A model generated the notes under the pieces. The model saw only the letters and a list, made by a program, of their open reading frames with translations, searched no databases and was not told the DNA's origin. The translations under genes were made by a program, and so were the position numbers. This document shows, piece after piece, positions 1 to 6,150 of a stretch of DNA of 20,584 nucleotides (position 1 is the stretch's first letter; the number at the start of each line of letters is the position of its first letter). Source of the DNA: a virus; IMG/VR virus record IMGVR_UViG_3300023172_000253, positions 1-20,584 of that record; one strand, written 5' to 3'.

Positions 1-1423
1 GATTTTTTGTACCTGTAAAAAATGATATTACACTTGCACCAAGATCTGCAATTGCGTTTAATCCTTTACCACCTGCAAAAGCTGCAAGGCCAGCACCTAA
101 ACTTGCAAGAGCAGTCATTGCAGTTTCTATTTGAACTGGATCTGCTTCTTGTCCAATAGTTAATAAGGTTTCAACTTCTCTTTTAATATCTTCTGCAAAA
201 TTATCACCTGCTGTAAACATTGTTAATGCATCAGCTGCACCAGCTGCGCCTTTCGCGGTTGAAAATGCTAATAATCCAGCAGTAATACCGCCCATAGTAC
301 CAATAAATGCTGCAGTATCCCAACCAAGGTTTGGTAAAGATCCTATTGAAAGTAATGATTCAACTTCAGCTTTAATATCTGCACCAAAATTATCGCCGGC
401 GCTAAATTTTCCAACTGCATCTGCAACTCCAGCCGCGCCTTTACCTACTGCAAATGCTGCAAGTCCAACTCCTAATCCTGTAAGAGTAGCAACTAAACCA
501 GCAGTATCCCAAAAACCAAGTTGATCTATAGATAAAAGAGTTTCTACATTATTTTTTATTTTTGTAGCCCAATCTTCTCCACTACTAAATTTTGCTACAG
601 CTTCACCAATTCCTCCAGCAGCTGAGCCAAATCCAAATGCAGCTAAACCAATACCTATACCACCAAGTGCTAGTGCTAAAGCTCCTCCTTCAGCAAGCAT
701 TGCTCCAGCTCCACCAACTTCATCATTTATTGCAATTAAACTAAGAACATTTTCCTTAATTCTATCAGTCCAACCTTCTTCTAAAAATTTATCTACTACC
801 CCAGCAACTCCAGCTCCGATACCGAATGCTGCTAAACCAATTCCAATTCCACCTAGTGCAAGTGCTAGTGTTCCACCATCAACTAATAAATTACCACCAG
901 CTTCTTCAACGTCTTTATTAATACCAACTAATTTTTGTACATTTTCTGATATTTTATCAACATTCATATTCTCAAAGGTTTCAATAAGTTTAGGTGCGGT
1001 ATAAAATACAGCTGCAAGTCCTATACCTAATCCAGCTCCTGCTATTCCAACTCCAGATAGTAGACCACCTAGTTTACCAGCTATACCACCTTTACTTTCA
1101 GCAGCAACTGTTTGATTTGCAGTTTCTTTTGGCAGTTTACGTAATTCATCACGTATTTCTTCAAAGATAGTCATTCTTTCCATTTGATCTTCTTGACCCT
1201 GTAACTTATTAGAGTCAATCATATCTTGGAAGTTTTCAAAACCATAAACGGTACGTGCTTGAAAGTCATTCATAACTTTCTGCATGTTTTTCATTTCTAA
1301 TAAATGTCTTCGAGTATTTTGACCATCATTAGCAATTTTATTGGTAGACTTATTATTAGCCTCCATTAATGCTATTAGATCAGATATACCTTTTCCGCCT
1401 AATGGTTTTTTATCTTCTGCCAT
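1..1423 (-). CDS. Probable tail tape-measure-like structural protein, repetitive and hydrophobic (C-terminus outside window)
   Basis: The frame is open from ATG at 1423-1421 to the window edge, giving 474 codons with no stop, so the 3' end is missing. Residues 1-110 are polar and mostly helical. From about residue 115 the protein becomes Gly/Ala-rich and hydrophobic, with a repeated unit. The motif GLAAF or a close variant (GLAAV, GLLAF) recurs at residues 135, 196, 260, 320, 383 and 445, a period of 60-64. Each copy is followed by a segment like DKFxxGDxxAxxIKxxVExLLSI. The gene follows the two-helix membrane protein by 4 bases; a GGA 11 bases upstream is the only weak ribosome site. Tail tape measures usually lie just downstream of the tail chaperone frameshift pair, and long hydrophobic helical repeats are typical of them, so this is the best guess. 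T4's own tape measure, gp29, is not recognisably similar by eye. A membrane-active ejection protein is the alternative. Confidence 0.6.
   Translation of the reverse strand, partial: MAEDKKPLGGKGISDLIALMEANNKSTNKIANDGQNTRRHLLEMKNMQKVMNDFQARTVYGFENFQDMIDSNKLQGQEDQMERMTIFEEIRDELRKLPKETANQTVAAESKGGIAGKLGGLLSGVGIAGAGLGIGLAAVFYTAPKLIETFENMNVDKISENVQKLVGINKDVEEAGGNLLVDGGTLALALGGIGIGLAAFGIGAGVAGVVDKFLEEGWTDRIKENVLSLIAINDEVGGAGAMLAEGGALALALGGIGIGLAAFGFGSAAGGIGEAVAKFSSGEDWATKIKNNVETLLSIDQLGFWDTAGLVATLTGLGVGLAAFAVGKGAAGVADAVGKFSAGDNFGADIKAEVESLLSIGSLPNLGWDTAAFIGTMGGITAGLLAFSTAKGAAGAADALTMFTAGDNFAEDIKREVETLLTIGQEADPVQIETAMTALASLGAGLAAFAGGKGLNAIADLGASVISFFTGTKN
115..1081 (-). repeat. Six degenerate ~62-residue repeats in the tape-measure-like gene
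   Basis: The repeats are seen at protein level, with GLAAF-type cores at residues 135, 196, 260, 320, 383 and 445 (spacings 61, 64, 60, 63, 62). A typical unit has a Gly/Ala-rich hydrophobic helix, then a Asp/Lys-Phe turn, a Gly-Asp or Gly-Glu, and an amphipathic helix ending in a leucine-rich LLSI-like stretch. The DNA copies have diverged, so this is an old internal duplication rather than a recent tandem repeat. Coordinates cover the part where the repeat is clear; the last copy continues toward the left edge. Confidence 0.65.
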
Positions 1424-1427
1424 TTAA

Positions 1428-1805
1428 TTATTTTCCGCCAAATGCTCTTCCAGCTTCACTAATACCAAATGCACCTAATGTAACCACTACAAAAGATGTA
1501 TAAATTGTATCAGAGATAACTAAATCTTTTCCCATAAATGCAGTGATTAGATCGCATATACCAAAAATTGTCATTAATGCAAATGATATAAATCCAATTA
1601 TTGCCTTTTCATTTACATCATTATCATCTAAAAAGATGTCCATGAATTTTCTTTCTGGTGGAGCAAGTCTTTTCTTTGCTTCTGCAGCTTCAAGTTGCAT
1701 TTCCTTAATAGTATCTTCAGCCTTATCAAGCTTATCAATAAGACCCATATACTTATCTAAATCTATTTCAACTTCGTTACGACTATTGTCTTGTCCTTCA
1801 GCCAT
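1428..1805 (-). CDS. Small membrane protein: coiled coil plus two transmembrane helices
   Basis: This 125-residue protein is not recognised by name. Residues 13-48 are charged and heptad-like, probably a coiled coil. Residues 67-90 and about 101-116 are hydrophobic and look like two membrane helices, separated by a short loop MGKDLVISDT; the C-terminus is short and basic. The start is firm: an AGGAG Shine-Dalgarno lies just upstream, and the ATG overlaps the TAA of the gp51-like frame as TAATG. It sits between the tail chaperone region and the tape-measure-like gene. The layout (soluble amphipathic N-terminus, two close helices, few charges at the end) could fit a holin or a small tail protein acting at the membrane during DNA entry. 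Both roles are inference; no lysis enzyme is visible in the window to support a holin. Confidence 0.8.
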   Translation of the reverse strand: MAEGQDNSRNEVEIDLDKYMGLIDKLDKAEDTIKEMQLEAAEAKKRLAPPERKFMDIFLDDNDVNEKAIIGFISFALMTIFGICDLITAFMGKDLVISDTIYTSFVVVTLGAFGISEAGRAFGGK

Positions 1806-1999
1806 TATCTTCTCCTTCTATTCATACTTTGTATGCGTTCGTTTTCTGTTTTAATATGTTCCTGTAGTAGAGCTAAGTATATCTCCCTCTCCCACGGCAT
1901 CATATTTTCAATCTCAGTAAGACTATACTTATGATGTTGCATTAAAGCAAAATTAGTCTGATAAAAATTAGTCAAACTATCATGCGAGAGGCCTATGAA
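1805..1999 (-). CDS. gp51-like C-terminal extension in the -1 frame of gp26 (programmed frameshift product)
   Basis: A continuous frame of 64 codons with no start at its beginning. It opens at the T-run at the 3' end of gp26 and ends in TAA overlapping the next ATG. Slipping one base back on the two TTT codons joins gp26 residues 1-236 to this frame and gives a 300-residue fusion. The sequence is protein-like: an N-terminal part, then MQHHKYSLTEIENMMPWERE and a following helix, ending in four arginines. The motif of a Tyr/Ser-Leu-Thr-Glu segment, Met-Pro-Trp-Glu-Arg and a Tyr resembles the C-terminal domain of tail assembly chaperone 'GT' proteins. In T4 the neighbour of gene 26 is gene 51, a hub assembly factor. 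An internal ATG at 1942-1940 could instead give a 45-residue stand-alone protein, but it has no clear Shine-Dalgarno. Confidence 0.65.
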   Translation of the reverse strand, partial: FIGLSHDSLTNFYQTNFALMQHHKYSLTEIENMMPWEREIYLALLQEHIKTENERIQSMNRRRR

Positions 2000-2706
2000 A
2001 AAAAACTTTGTAATCCTTTTAATTCAAGTTTATTTTTCTTAGAACACTTAACACATTCATAATCTGATTCATAATGTAAGGCAGGAACACTTAAAAAGAA
2101 CTGTTGTATTTTTTTAAATTGTTCACTGCTTAATGAATCAATAAAAGCTTGTACTTCTTCTGCTGATTCATTCTTCACATCATATACGTTATCATTATCA
2201 AATATTGTATCAATACATTTTGTAATTAAATCCATAACACCATCAATCGAATTTAACCTTTCTGGATCTAAAGATCCAATCATTTCCATTGATGGGTATT
2301 TCATTTGAACTCCTACTCCTGTAGATTCGTCCAATGTAATCACTCTATCAAGATTTTTATTAATAATATTAACATCATTAATATCAATTACAATTGGTGT
2401 AACACCAGTGCATTCTTCATCTTGACATTTTGCTTGTAGATTCATTTTTTCACCTACAGATTTACCACGTAAATGTAAGAACAAATATTCTATATCAAAT
2501 ACTGTAAGCTCTTCTAGGCTTTGTAGATCATAGCAAGATAATATTATATTTCTTACTGCTTGTGAAATCTGAACTACATCATTAGATTCTAAAGCAATCA
2601 TTAGTACCTTTTCTTCTTTTACAAGATAAGGTCTCATATTAATAAGTTCTCCAGTACTAGGTAATTCTACCTGATATTGAGGAACATTCAGTTTGGGTAA
2701 TCCCAT
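1993..2706 (-). CDS. gp26: gp26-like baseplate hub / tail assembly chaperone subunit
   Basis: This 237-residue protein matches the marine T4-like gp26 family (Pfam 'T4 bacteriophage base plate protein', by memory). Its N-terminus begins MGLPKLNVPQYQVELPSTGE, a layout I associate with that family. It is mostly alpha-helical, with Leu/Ile-rich central helices and a Glu/Ser-rich segment before the C-terminal helix. Two Cys pairs, C94/C99 and C218/C221 (CVKC), could form one zinc site. T4 gp26 is a hub component of about 208 residues; the extra length here is modest. The start is supported by a GGAG site. It lies 12 bases after the tube-like gene and ends in a slippery T-run leading into the gp51-like frame. 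By analogy with G-type tail chaperones it may coat the tape measure during tube assembly; that is inference. Confidence 0.82.
   Translation of the reverse strand: MGLPKLNVPQYQVELPSTGELINMRPYLVKEEKVLMIALESNDVVQISQAVRNIILSCYDLQSLEELTVFDIEYLFLHLRGKSVGEKMNLQAKCQDEECTGVTPIVIDINDVNIINKNLDRVITLDESTGVGVQMKYPSMEMIGSLDPERLNSIDGVMDLITKCIDTIFDNDNVYDVKNESAEEVQAFIDSLSSEQFKKIQQFFLSVPALHYESDYECVKCSKKNKLELKGLQSFFS
1998..2005 (-). promoter_or_regulatory. Candidate -1 ribosomal frameshift site (T8 run) in gp26
   Basis: On the coding strand gp26 ends AGT TTT TTT TCA TAG. The run of eight T lets two tRNA-Phe re-pair perfectly after a one-base backward slip, so translation continues TTC ATA GGC into the gp51-like frame instead of stopping at TAG two codons later. 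The shape (slippery heptamer a few codons before the stop, followed by a short chaperone-like domain) matches the G/GT tail chaperone frameshift of many tailed phages. Confidence 0.6.
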
Positions 2707-2718
2707 TTTTTTCTCCTA

Positions 2719-3357
2719 TTATGTTATCAAATCAAGGGCACTTGAAATAGCACTTGCAGTACTACTCAATGGACCTTCTGGTATAAAGTTATCATAACTT
2801 AAAGTCACAGTTAATTCTTGAACAGTATTTTCACTACTGTTATCAAGTTCTATAGCAGTTACGGTTGTTGGAAATGCATTTTGCAATTTAACACCATACA
2901 CTGGTACATTTTTATCATTCACCTGTTGTATAATTACATCAGTTGAAAAATCCTTTTTATATCCTATTTGATAATTGGCCATATCAATAACAGATGATTC
3001 CCAGTTATCAAATAGAACTTTTATATAATAATCGTTTGTAAGTAAAAATTTTAATTGCACATCTTCATTTATTGCGGTATATGGTATTGGCACCTGTTGT
3101 TTATGTGCTTGGTAATCTATTGTAGTAATTTGTCTTCCTGGAATTTGAGCGCTTTGACATAATAGCGATATGTCTCTTGGGTCATTAATTAAGTTACGTG
3201 CACTAAAAGTTCCAGAAAGTAATGATCCTACTAATACTTCTGGATTTAAATTTAATAATGATTGTGTAGGTGGTGTAAAGATTATATTAAATCTATTTGC
3301 TTTGGCCAATCCACCTTTCTTAGATATTAATGATTTTAAATTATCAATATTGCTCAT
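2719..3357 (-). CDS. gp19-superfamily tail tube / baseplate tube-initiator protein (gp54-like)
   Basis: This 212-residue protein has the signature of the T4 gp19 tail-tube superfamily. An N-terminal strand NRFNIIF is followed by CQSAQIPGRQI near residue 70, then a core with ED(V)QLKFLLTNDYYIK, a Phe-Asp-x-Trp segment, and strands ending in NAFPTTV and TVTLSYDNF. The major tube protein gp19 normally lies with gp18 near the portal genes. Here the gene is beside gp26 and across from gp48, so it is more likely the tube initiator at the baseplate (gp54 role) than the major tube subunit. Its ATG overlaps the stop of the gene before it as TAATG, suggesting translational coupling. The exact paralogue (gp19, gp54) cannot be decided by eye. 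Confidence 0.75.
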   Translation of the reverse strand: MSNIDNLKSLISKKGGLAKANRFNIIFTPPTQSLLNLNPEVLVGSLLSGTFSARNLINDPRDISLLCQSAQIPGRQITTIDYQAHKQQVPIPYTAINEDVQLKFLLTNDYYIKVLFDNWESSVIDMANYQIGYKKDFSTDVIIQQVNDKNVPVYGVKLQNAFPTTVTAIELDNSSENTVQELTVTLSYDNFIPEGPLSSTASAISSALDLIT

Positions 3358-3947
3358 TAGCTTCTCGCAATTTTAAGACTTTCTTGCCATACAGATGTCT
3401 TACTCTTCTTCTTAAATTGTTCTATTGGTAAAAATATTGCTATCTCCCACTCAGACATTGGTACTCTTGATATACGAGATGCAATATGATTACCTAGGTA
3501 ATGTTTAAAACATGGCTTAAATTCTTTATATTTTCTTACACCATTTAAAAGATTATATCTTAATTTAGTAAGTCTTGTATTATCTTTTATGTTATTTGGA
3601 GCTAAACTCATAAGTTCATCTAAAAATCTAGCTCTTACACCATAATTTAAATAGTGTAAGTTTAATCCATAGAATCCACCAGGTGCAGGATCAACCATTA
3701 TAGTCAAAGGAAATCTATCATAATAGGGTAATGTTTCCTTATGTTTTGGATCGTAAAAATACATATACATATTACCTCGTATTTCTCTTGAGGTTTTTTC
3801 TAAAGCCGAATCTCTTAAGATGCTTTGTCTACTTGGAACTTGTAATTCTTGAACTTTTTTCTGAAACCAATTTCTAGACTGCTTTGTTCGAGCAGTAACT
3901 CCAGCCCTAAAAGCTTGTGCCTGTAATGTATCGAATAAACTTGCCAT
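3357..3947 (-). CDS. Conserved T4-like virion protein, possibly DNA end protector (gp2-like)
   Basis: This 196-residue basic protein resembles a conserved family next to gp4 in marine T4-like phages. The recognisable core is MYMYFYDPKHKETLPYYDRF at residues 60-79, followed by a Pro-Leu hydrophobic strand and GLNLHYLNYGVRARFLDELM near residues 94-113. The C-terminal third is rich in Lys/Arg and aromatic residues. I recall this core in proteins labelled structural or 'DNA end protector' (gp2) in cyanophages, and T4 gene 2 is also near gene 4, so gp2 is a plausible but unproven name. The start is odd: there is no Shine-Dalgarno, and a TATAAATA late-promoter box begins 14 bases upstream, so the message would start about one base before the ATG. 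The stop overlaps the following ATG. Confidence 0.6.
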   Translation of the reverse strand: MASLFDTLQAQAFRAGVTARTKQSRNWFQKKVQELQVPSRQSILRDSALEKTSREIRGNMYMYFYDPKHKETLPYYDRFPLTIMVDPAPGGFYGLNLHYLNYGVRARFLDELMSLAPNNIKDNTRLTKLRYNLLNGVRKYKEFKPCFKHYLGNHIASRISRVPMSEWEIAIFLPIEQFKKKSKTSVWQESLKIARS

Positions 3948-3953
3948 ATAAAC

Positions 3954-3961
3954 TATTTATA
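3954..3961 (-). promoter_or_regulatory. T4-type late promoter, nearly leaderless
   Basis: The minus strand reads TATAAATA here, identical to the T4 late-promoter -10 octamer. Placing it at -13 to -6 puts +1 at 3948, one base before the ATG at 3947. No Shine-Dalgarno fits in between. The box and start, TATAAATAGTTTATATGGC, closely match the arrangement before gp25. Confidence 0.6.
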
Positions 3962-3967
3962 AAAAAA

Positions 3968-4408
3968 TTATAGTACTTTGATGCCGAGATTCTTTAAAGT
4001 TTCTTCAGTCCATACTTGAAATTTCCATCCATTATGTTCAGCAAACTTATTGGCAGCTTCCCATTTATCATTGTTTTTGATATAGGTTAACTGTTCATTG
4101 ATAAACTTTTTAGTCTTACGCGACCTAGGTTTAGGTGGTTGTGTTTCTTTTTTAGGTTTAATTTCTATGAGATACGTCTTTTTATTATCCATTTGAATTA
4201 ATAAATCAACATAATATCTATGAAGTTTTTTATCAATAGATGATACATAGGGCACTACGACCTCTTCTGAATTCCAGAGTTTTACTTTTGGATTATTTTC
4301 ACACCATCGAAACGTATTGCGTTCCCATAAAGAACGATATATTACTTTTTTAACGTCACCAGCATACTTATCTGGATTTTTAATTGTATATCTACCTTTG
4401 TAACTCAT
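3968..4408 (-). CDS. gp4: gp4-like head completion protein with TnsA/PD-(D/E)xK nuclease fold
   Basis: This 146-residue protein fits T4 gp4 (head completion) in length and in its motif pattern. Residues 24-36, YRSLWERNTFRWC, are the family's N-terminal signature. It also carries residues expected of a PD-(D/E)xK endonuclease: E29, D68 (in YYVDLL) and E82-x-K84 (in LIEIKPKK). TnsA-like nucleases have this same spacing, and the family is classed near the TnsA N-terminal domain. A basic stretch at residues 84-101 could bind DNA. In T4, gp4 is needed to finish filled heads so that tails can attach; whether it cuts DNA is not settled. It is the first gene of the minus-strand block, with its own late promoter and a TAGG site about 8 bases before the ATG. 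Confidence 0.85.
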   Translation of the reverse strand: MSYKGRYTIKNPDKYAGDVKKVIYRSLWERNTFRWCENNPKVKLWNSEEVVVPYVSSIDKKLHRYYVDLLIQMDNKKTYLIEIKPKKETQPPKPRSRKTKKFINEQLTYIKNNDKWEAANKFAEHNGWKFQVWTEETLKNLGIKVL

Positions 4409-4415
4409 ATAAATA
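4408..4415 (+). promoter_or_regulatory. T4-type late promoter for the gp48 baseplate block
   Basis: An exact TATAAATA whose first T is also the complement of the first base of the gp4 start codon. The predicted +1 is near 4421, giving a leader of about 32 bases to the gp48 ATG at 4453. That leader contains AGGA at 4442-4445, 7 bases from the ATG. It forms a back-to-back pair with the minus-strand box at 4433-4440; the palindrome CTATATAG (4418-4425) lies between them. Confidence 0.6.
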
Positions 4416-4432
4416 ACCTATATAGTTTTATT

Positions 4433-4440
4433 TATTTATA
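4433..4440 (-). promoter_or_regulatory. T4-type late promoter for the gp4 block
   Basis: The minus strand reads TATAAATA. The predicted +1 is about 4427, giving a leader of about 19 bases to the gp4 ATG at 4408, including a TAGG ribosome site. It faces away from the plus-strand box at 4408-4415. Confidence 0.6.
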
Positions 4441-4452
4441 CAGGAAAAAACA

Positions 4453-5322
4453 ATGTCAGATAGTCAAATTTTAAAATTTCCAAGCGATCTAGGCAGATAT
4501 GCTGAACAAGGTCATGCTCATATGCGTATTGAGATTGAAGAAAGAGTTGGCGATACTACAATAAGACCATATTGTATCCATACGTACATACCTATAGGTA
4601 TTACTGTAGGAGATGGCCAAACCTATTCAAATTTAGATAAAGGTATAATGGGTAAAGGAATAGATATTGTTAGAAGTAAAATGGGATTAGGTGGTGAAGG
4701 TTCTACAGGATTTACTAAACAAGACTTAGTTGTAGGTGGAGCTGAAACTTTAGGTAGATTTGCTTCTGATGTTGATGCATTTTTTGGTGGATTTACAAAT
4801 GCAGAATCTGCAAGAAGAATAGGTCTTTTAGAAGCTGGTGTAGCATTAAATCCAAATACAGTAGTAGCTTATGATGCCCCTAGTATTAGAACATTCAATT
4901 TTACATTTAAGTTTGTTGCTGAATCTGCTGAAGAAGCAGAAACTGCAAAAGAAATTATTAATGTATTTAGAAATTATATGTATCCAGAGAGAGTCGGTGT
5001 ATTGGCATTACAATATCCAGCAAAATTTCATATAAAATTTTATGCTGGTGAAGATGAAAATTTACATATGCCTATTATAATGCCATGTTATTTACAAAAT
5101 TTAGAAACAACATATAATGCAACAGGAAATACTTTTCATAGAGATGGTGCTCCAATAGAATTAGATATGGCATTAACCCTTACAGAAACAAAAACATTAG
5201 TTCGTCAAGATTTATATGATAACTATCCAGGTCTTGACCCAAGTGAAGAAGCTACACAAGAACAAATAGATGCTGAAACCGAAGCAACAGAAGCTGGTGA
5301 AGAAACTCAGCCAGGAGGTTAA
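4453..5322 (+). CDS. gp48: gp48-like baseplate tail-tube cap protein
   Basis: At 289 residues, this resembles the gp48 tail-tube cap family of T4-like phages (T4 gp48 is about 364 residues). Supporting features are the segment IRTFNFTFKFVAESAEEAET at residues 149-168, a following helix ending in NYMYPERVG, a Tyr-Pro-x-x-Phe strand, CYLQNLETTYNATGN near residues 215-229, a His-x-Asp-Gly turn, and a strand of Leu-Thr-Glu-Thr before LVRQDLYDNYPG. The last 30 residues are acidic and likely flexible. In T4, gp48 sits on the hub with gp54 and starts tube polymerisation; the gp19-like gene on the opposite strand may be that partner. It leads the plus-strand block behind a late promoter and an AGGA ribosome site, and is followed after 3 bases by gp53. 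Confidence 0.8.
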   Translation: MSDSQILKFPSDLGRYAEQGHAHMRIEIEERVGDTTIRPYCIHTYIPIGITVGDGQTYSNLDKGIMGKGIDIVRSKMGLGGEGSTGFTKQDLVVGGAETLGRFASDVDAFFGGFTNAESARRIGLLEAGVALNPNTVVAYDAPSIRTFNFTFKFVAESAEEAETAKEIINVFRNYMYPERVGVLALQYPAKFHIKFYAGEDENLHMPIIMPCYLQNLETTYNATGNTFHRDGAPIELDMALTLTETKTLVRQDLYDNYPGLDPSEEATQEQIDAETEATEAGEETQPGG

Positions 5323-5325
5323 TAA

Positions 5326-6150
5326 ATGTCGTTTTTTAAACAATTTCCAAAAGTAGAATATGATTTTAATCTTACAGGTGTCAAACAAAATATGGTTGAT
5401 ATCTTTCGAGGTGTTAGACCATTACCTACCTTTTTAGATAATTTTTCTGCTTATAAATTTTATGAAATTAAAAATGGTGAAAGACCTGATATAGTTTCAA
5501 GAAGATTATACAAAAATCCAGATTTTTATTGGACATTTTTTGTTGTTAATGATTTTTTACATGATGGATATCGAGCATGGCCATTGAGTCAAGAAAATCT
5601 TTTCGATTATATTAATAAAGAATACGAAGGATTTGTTATTGAAACAAATCCACAATTAATTAAAACGGGTGATGGCTTAATAACTGAGTATAGAAATAGT
5701 ATTTCTGGACGATTTACACTAGGTGAAGAAATAAGAGGCGCAACATCTGGTGCCATAGGAAAACTTACTAAAAAACATATTGATATGAACCAATTAATCA
5801 TTCAAGATGTAACGGGTACTTTTGTTGGAGATCCTGATGCTATACCTAACGTAACAGAATTGATTGTAGGTCAAAGTTCTGGTGATAGTGTTTCAACATA
5901 TCAAGTATGGAAATTTGCTGATGCTCCATATTATTATTATGATGAAAATGATGGTGATAAGAAACCAGTATCAAGTGCATCACATTTTTCTTCTGGTTCT
6001 ACAGGTGGTGTTGCAAGAAGTGATCTTGCATATGAAACATATCGTGATCATGAATTTCATATAAATGAAGAAAGATCTAAAATACGTTATGTTGACCCTA
6101 GGTATATTGGTCAATTTATTGATAAATTTAAAACTGCGATAAATGCTTAG
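5326..6150 (+). CDS. gp53: gp53-like baseplate wedge protein with an inserted beta module
   Basis: The N-terminal 100 residues match gp53: MSFFKQFPKVEYDF, a helix, then NFSAYKFYEIKNGERPDIVS and the LysM-like turn RLYKNPDFYWTFFVVNDFLH, ending in AWPLSQENLFDYI. The C-terminus (residues 225-274) returns to a typical wedge pattern with YRDHEFHINEERSKIRYVDP. T4 gp53 is about 196 residues; here about 80 extra residues lie at roughly 110-200. Their core (residues 128-188) holds the pattern GExIxGxTSGAxGxL and LIVGQSSGD, a beta module also present in gp8. gp53 links wedges around the hub and helps start wedge-to-hub assembly in T4. The gene begins 3 bases after gp48 and ends 8 bases inside gp27. The start follows an AGGAGG-type site at the end of gp48 (CAGGAGG). 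Confidence 0.87.
   Translation: MSFFKQFPKVEYDFNLTGVKQNMVDIFRGVRPLPTFLDNFSAYKFYEIKNGERPDIVSRRLYKNPDFYWTFFVVNDFLHDGYRAWPLSQENLFDYINKEYEGFVIETNPQLIKTGDGLITEYRNSISGRFTLGEEIRGATSGAIGKLTKKHIDMNQLIIQDVTGTFVGDPDAIPNVTELIVGQSSGDSVSTYQVWKFADAPYYYYDENDGDKKPVSSASHFSSGSTGGVARSDLAYETYRDHEFHINEERSKIRYVDPRYIGQFIDKFKTAINA

Noticed and set aside
1543-1854. Plus-strand open frame of 103 codons
   Set aside because: It lies opposite the two-helix membrane gene and the gp51-like frame, has no ribosome site, and its Ser/Phe-rich product is typical of an antisense shadow.
1998-2005. T8 run as a sequencing or assembly error that splits one gene
   Set aside because: Not fully excluded, but the layout fits a frameshift better. 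The downstream frame ends in a TAATG overlap, and the position at the end of the upstream gene matches known tail chaperone slips. A T count changed by one would fuse the genes permanently.
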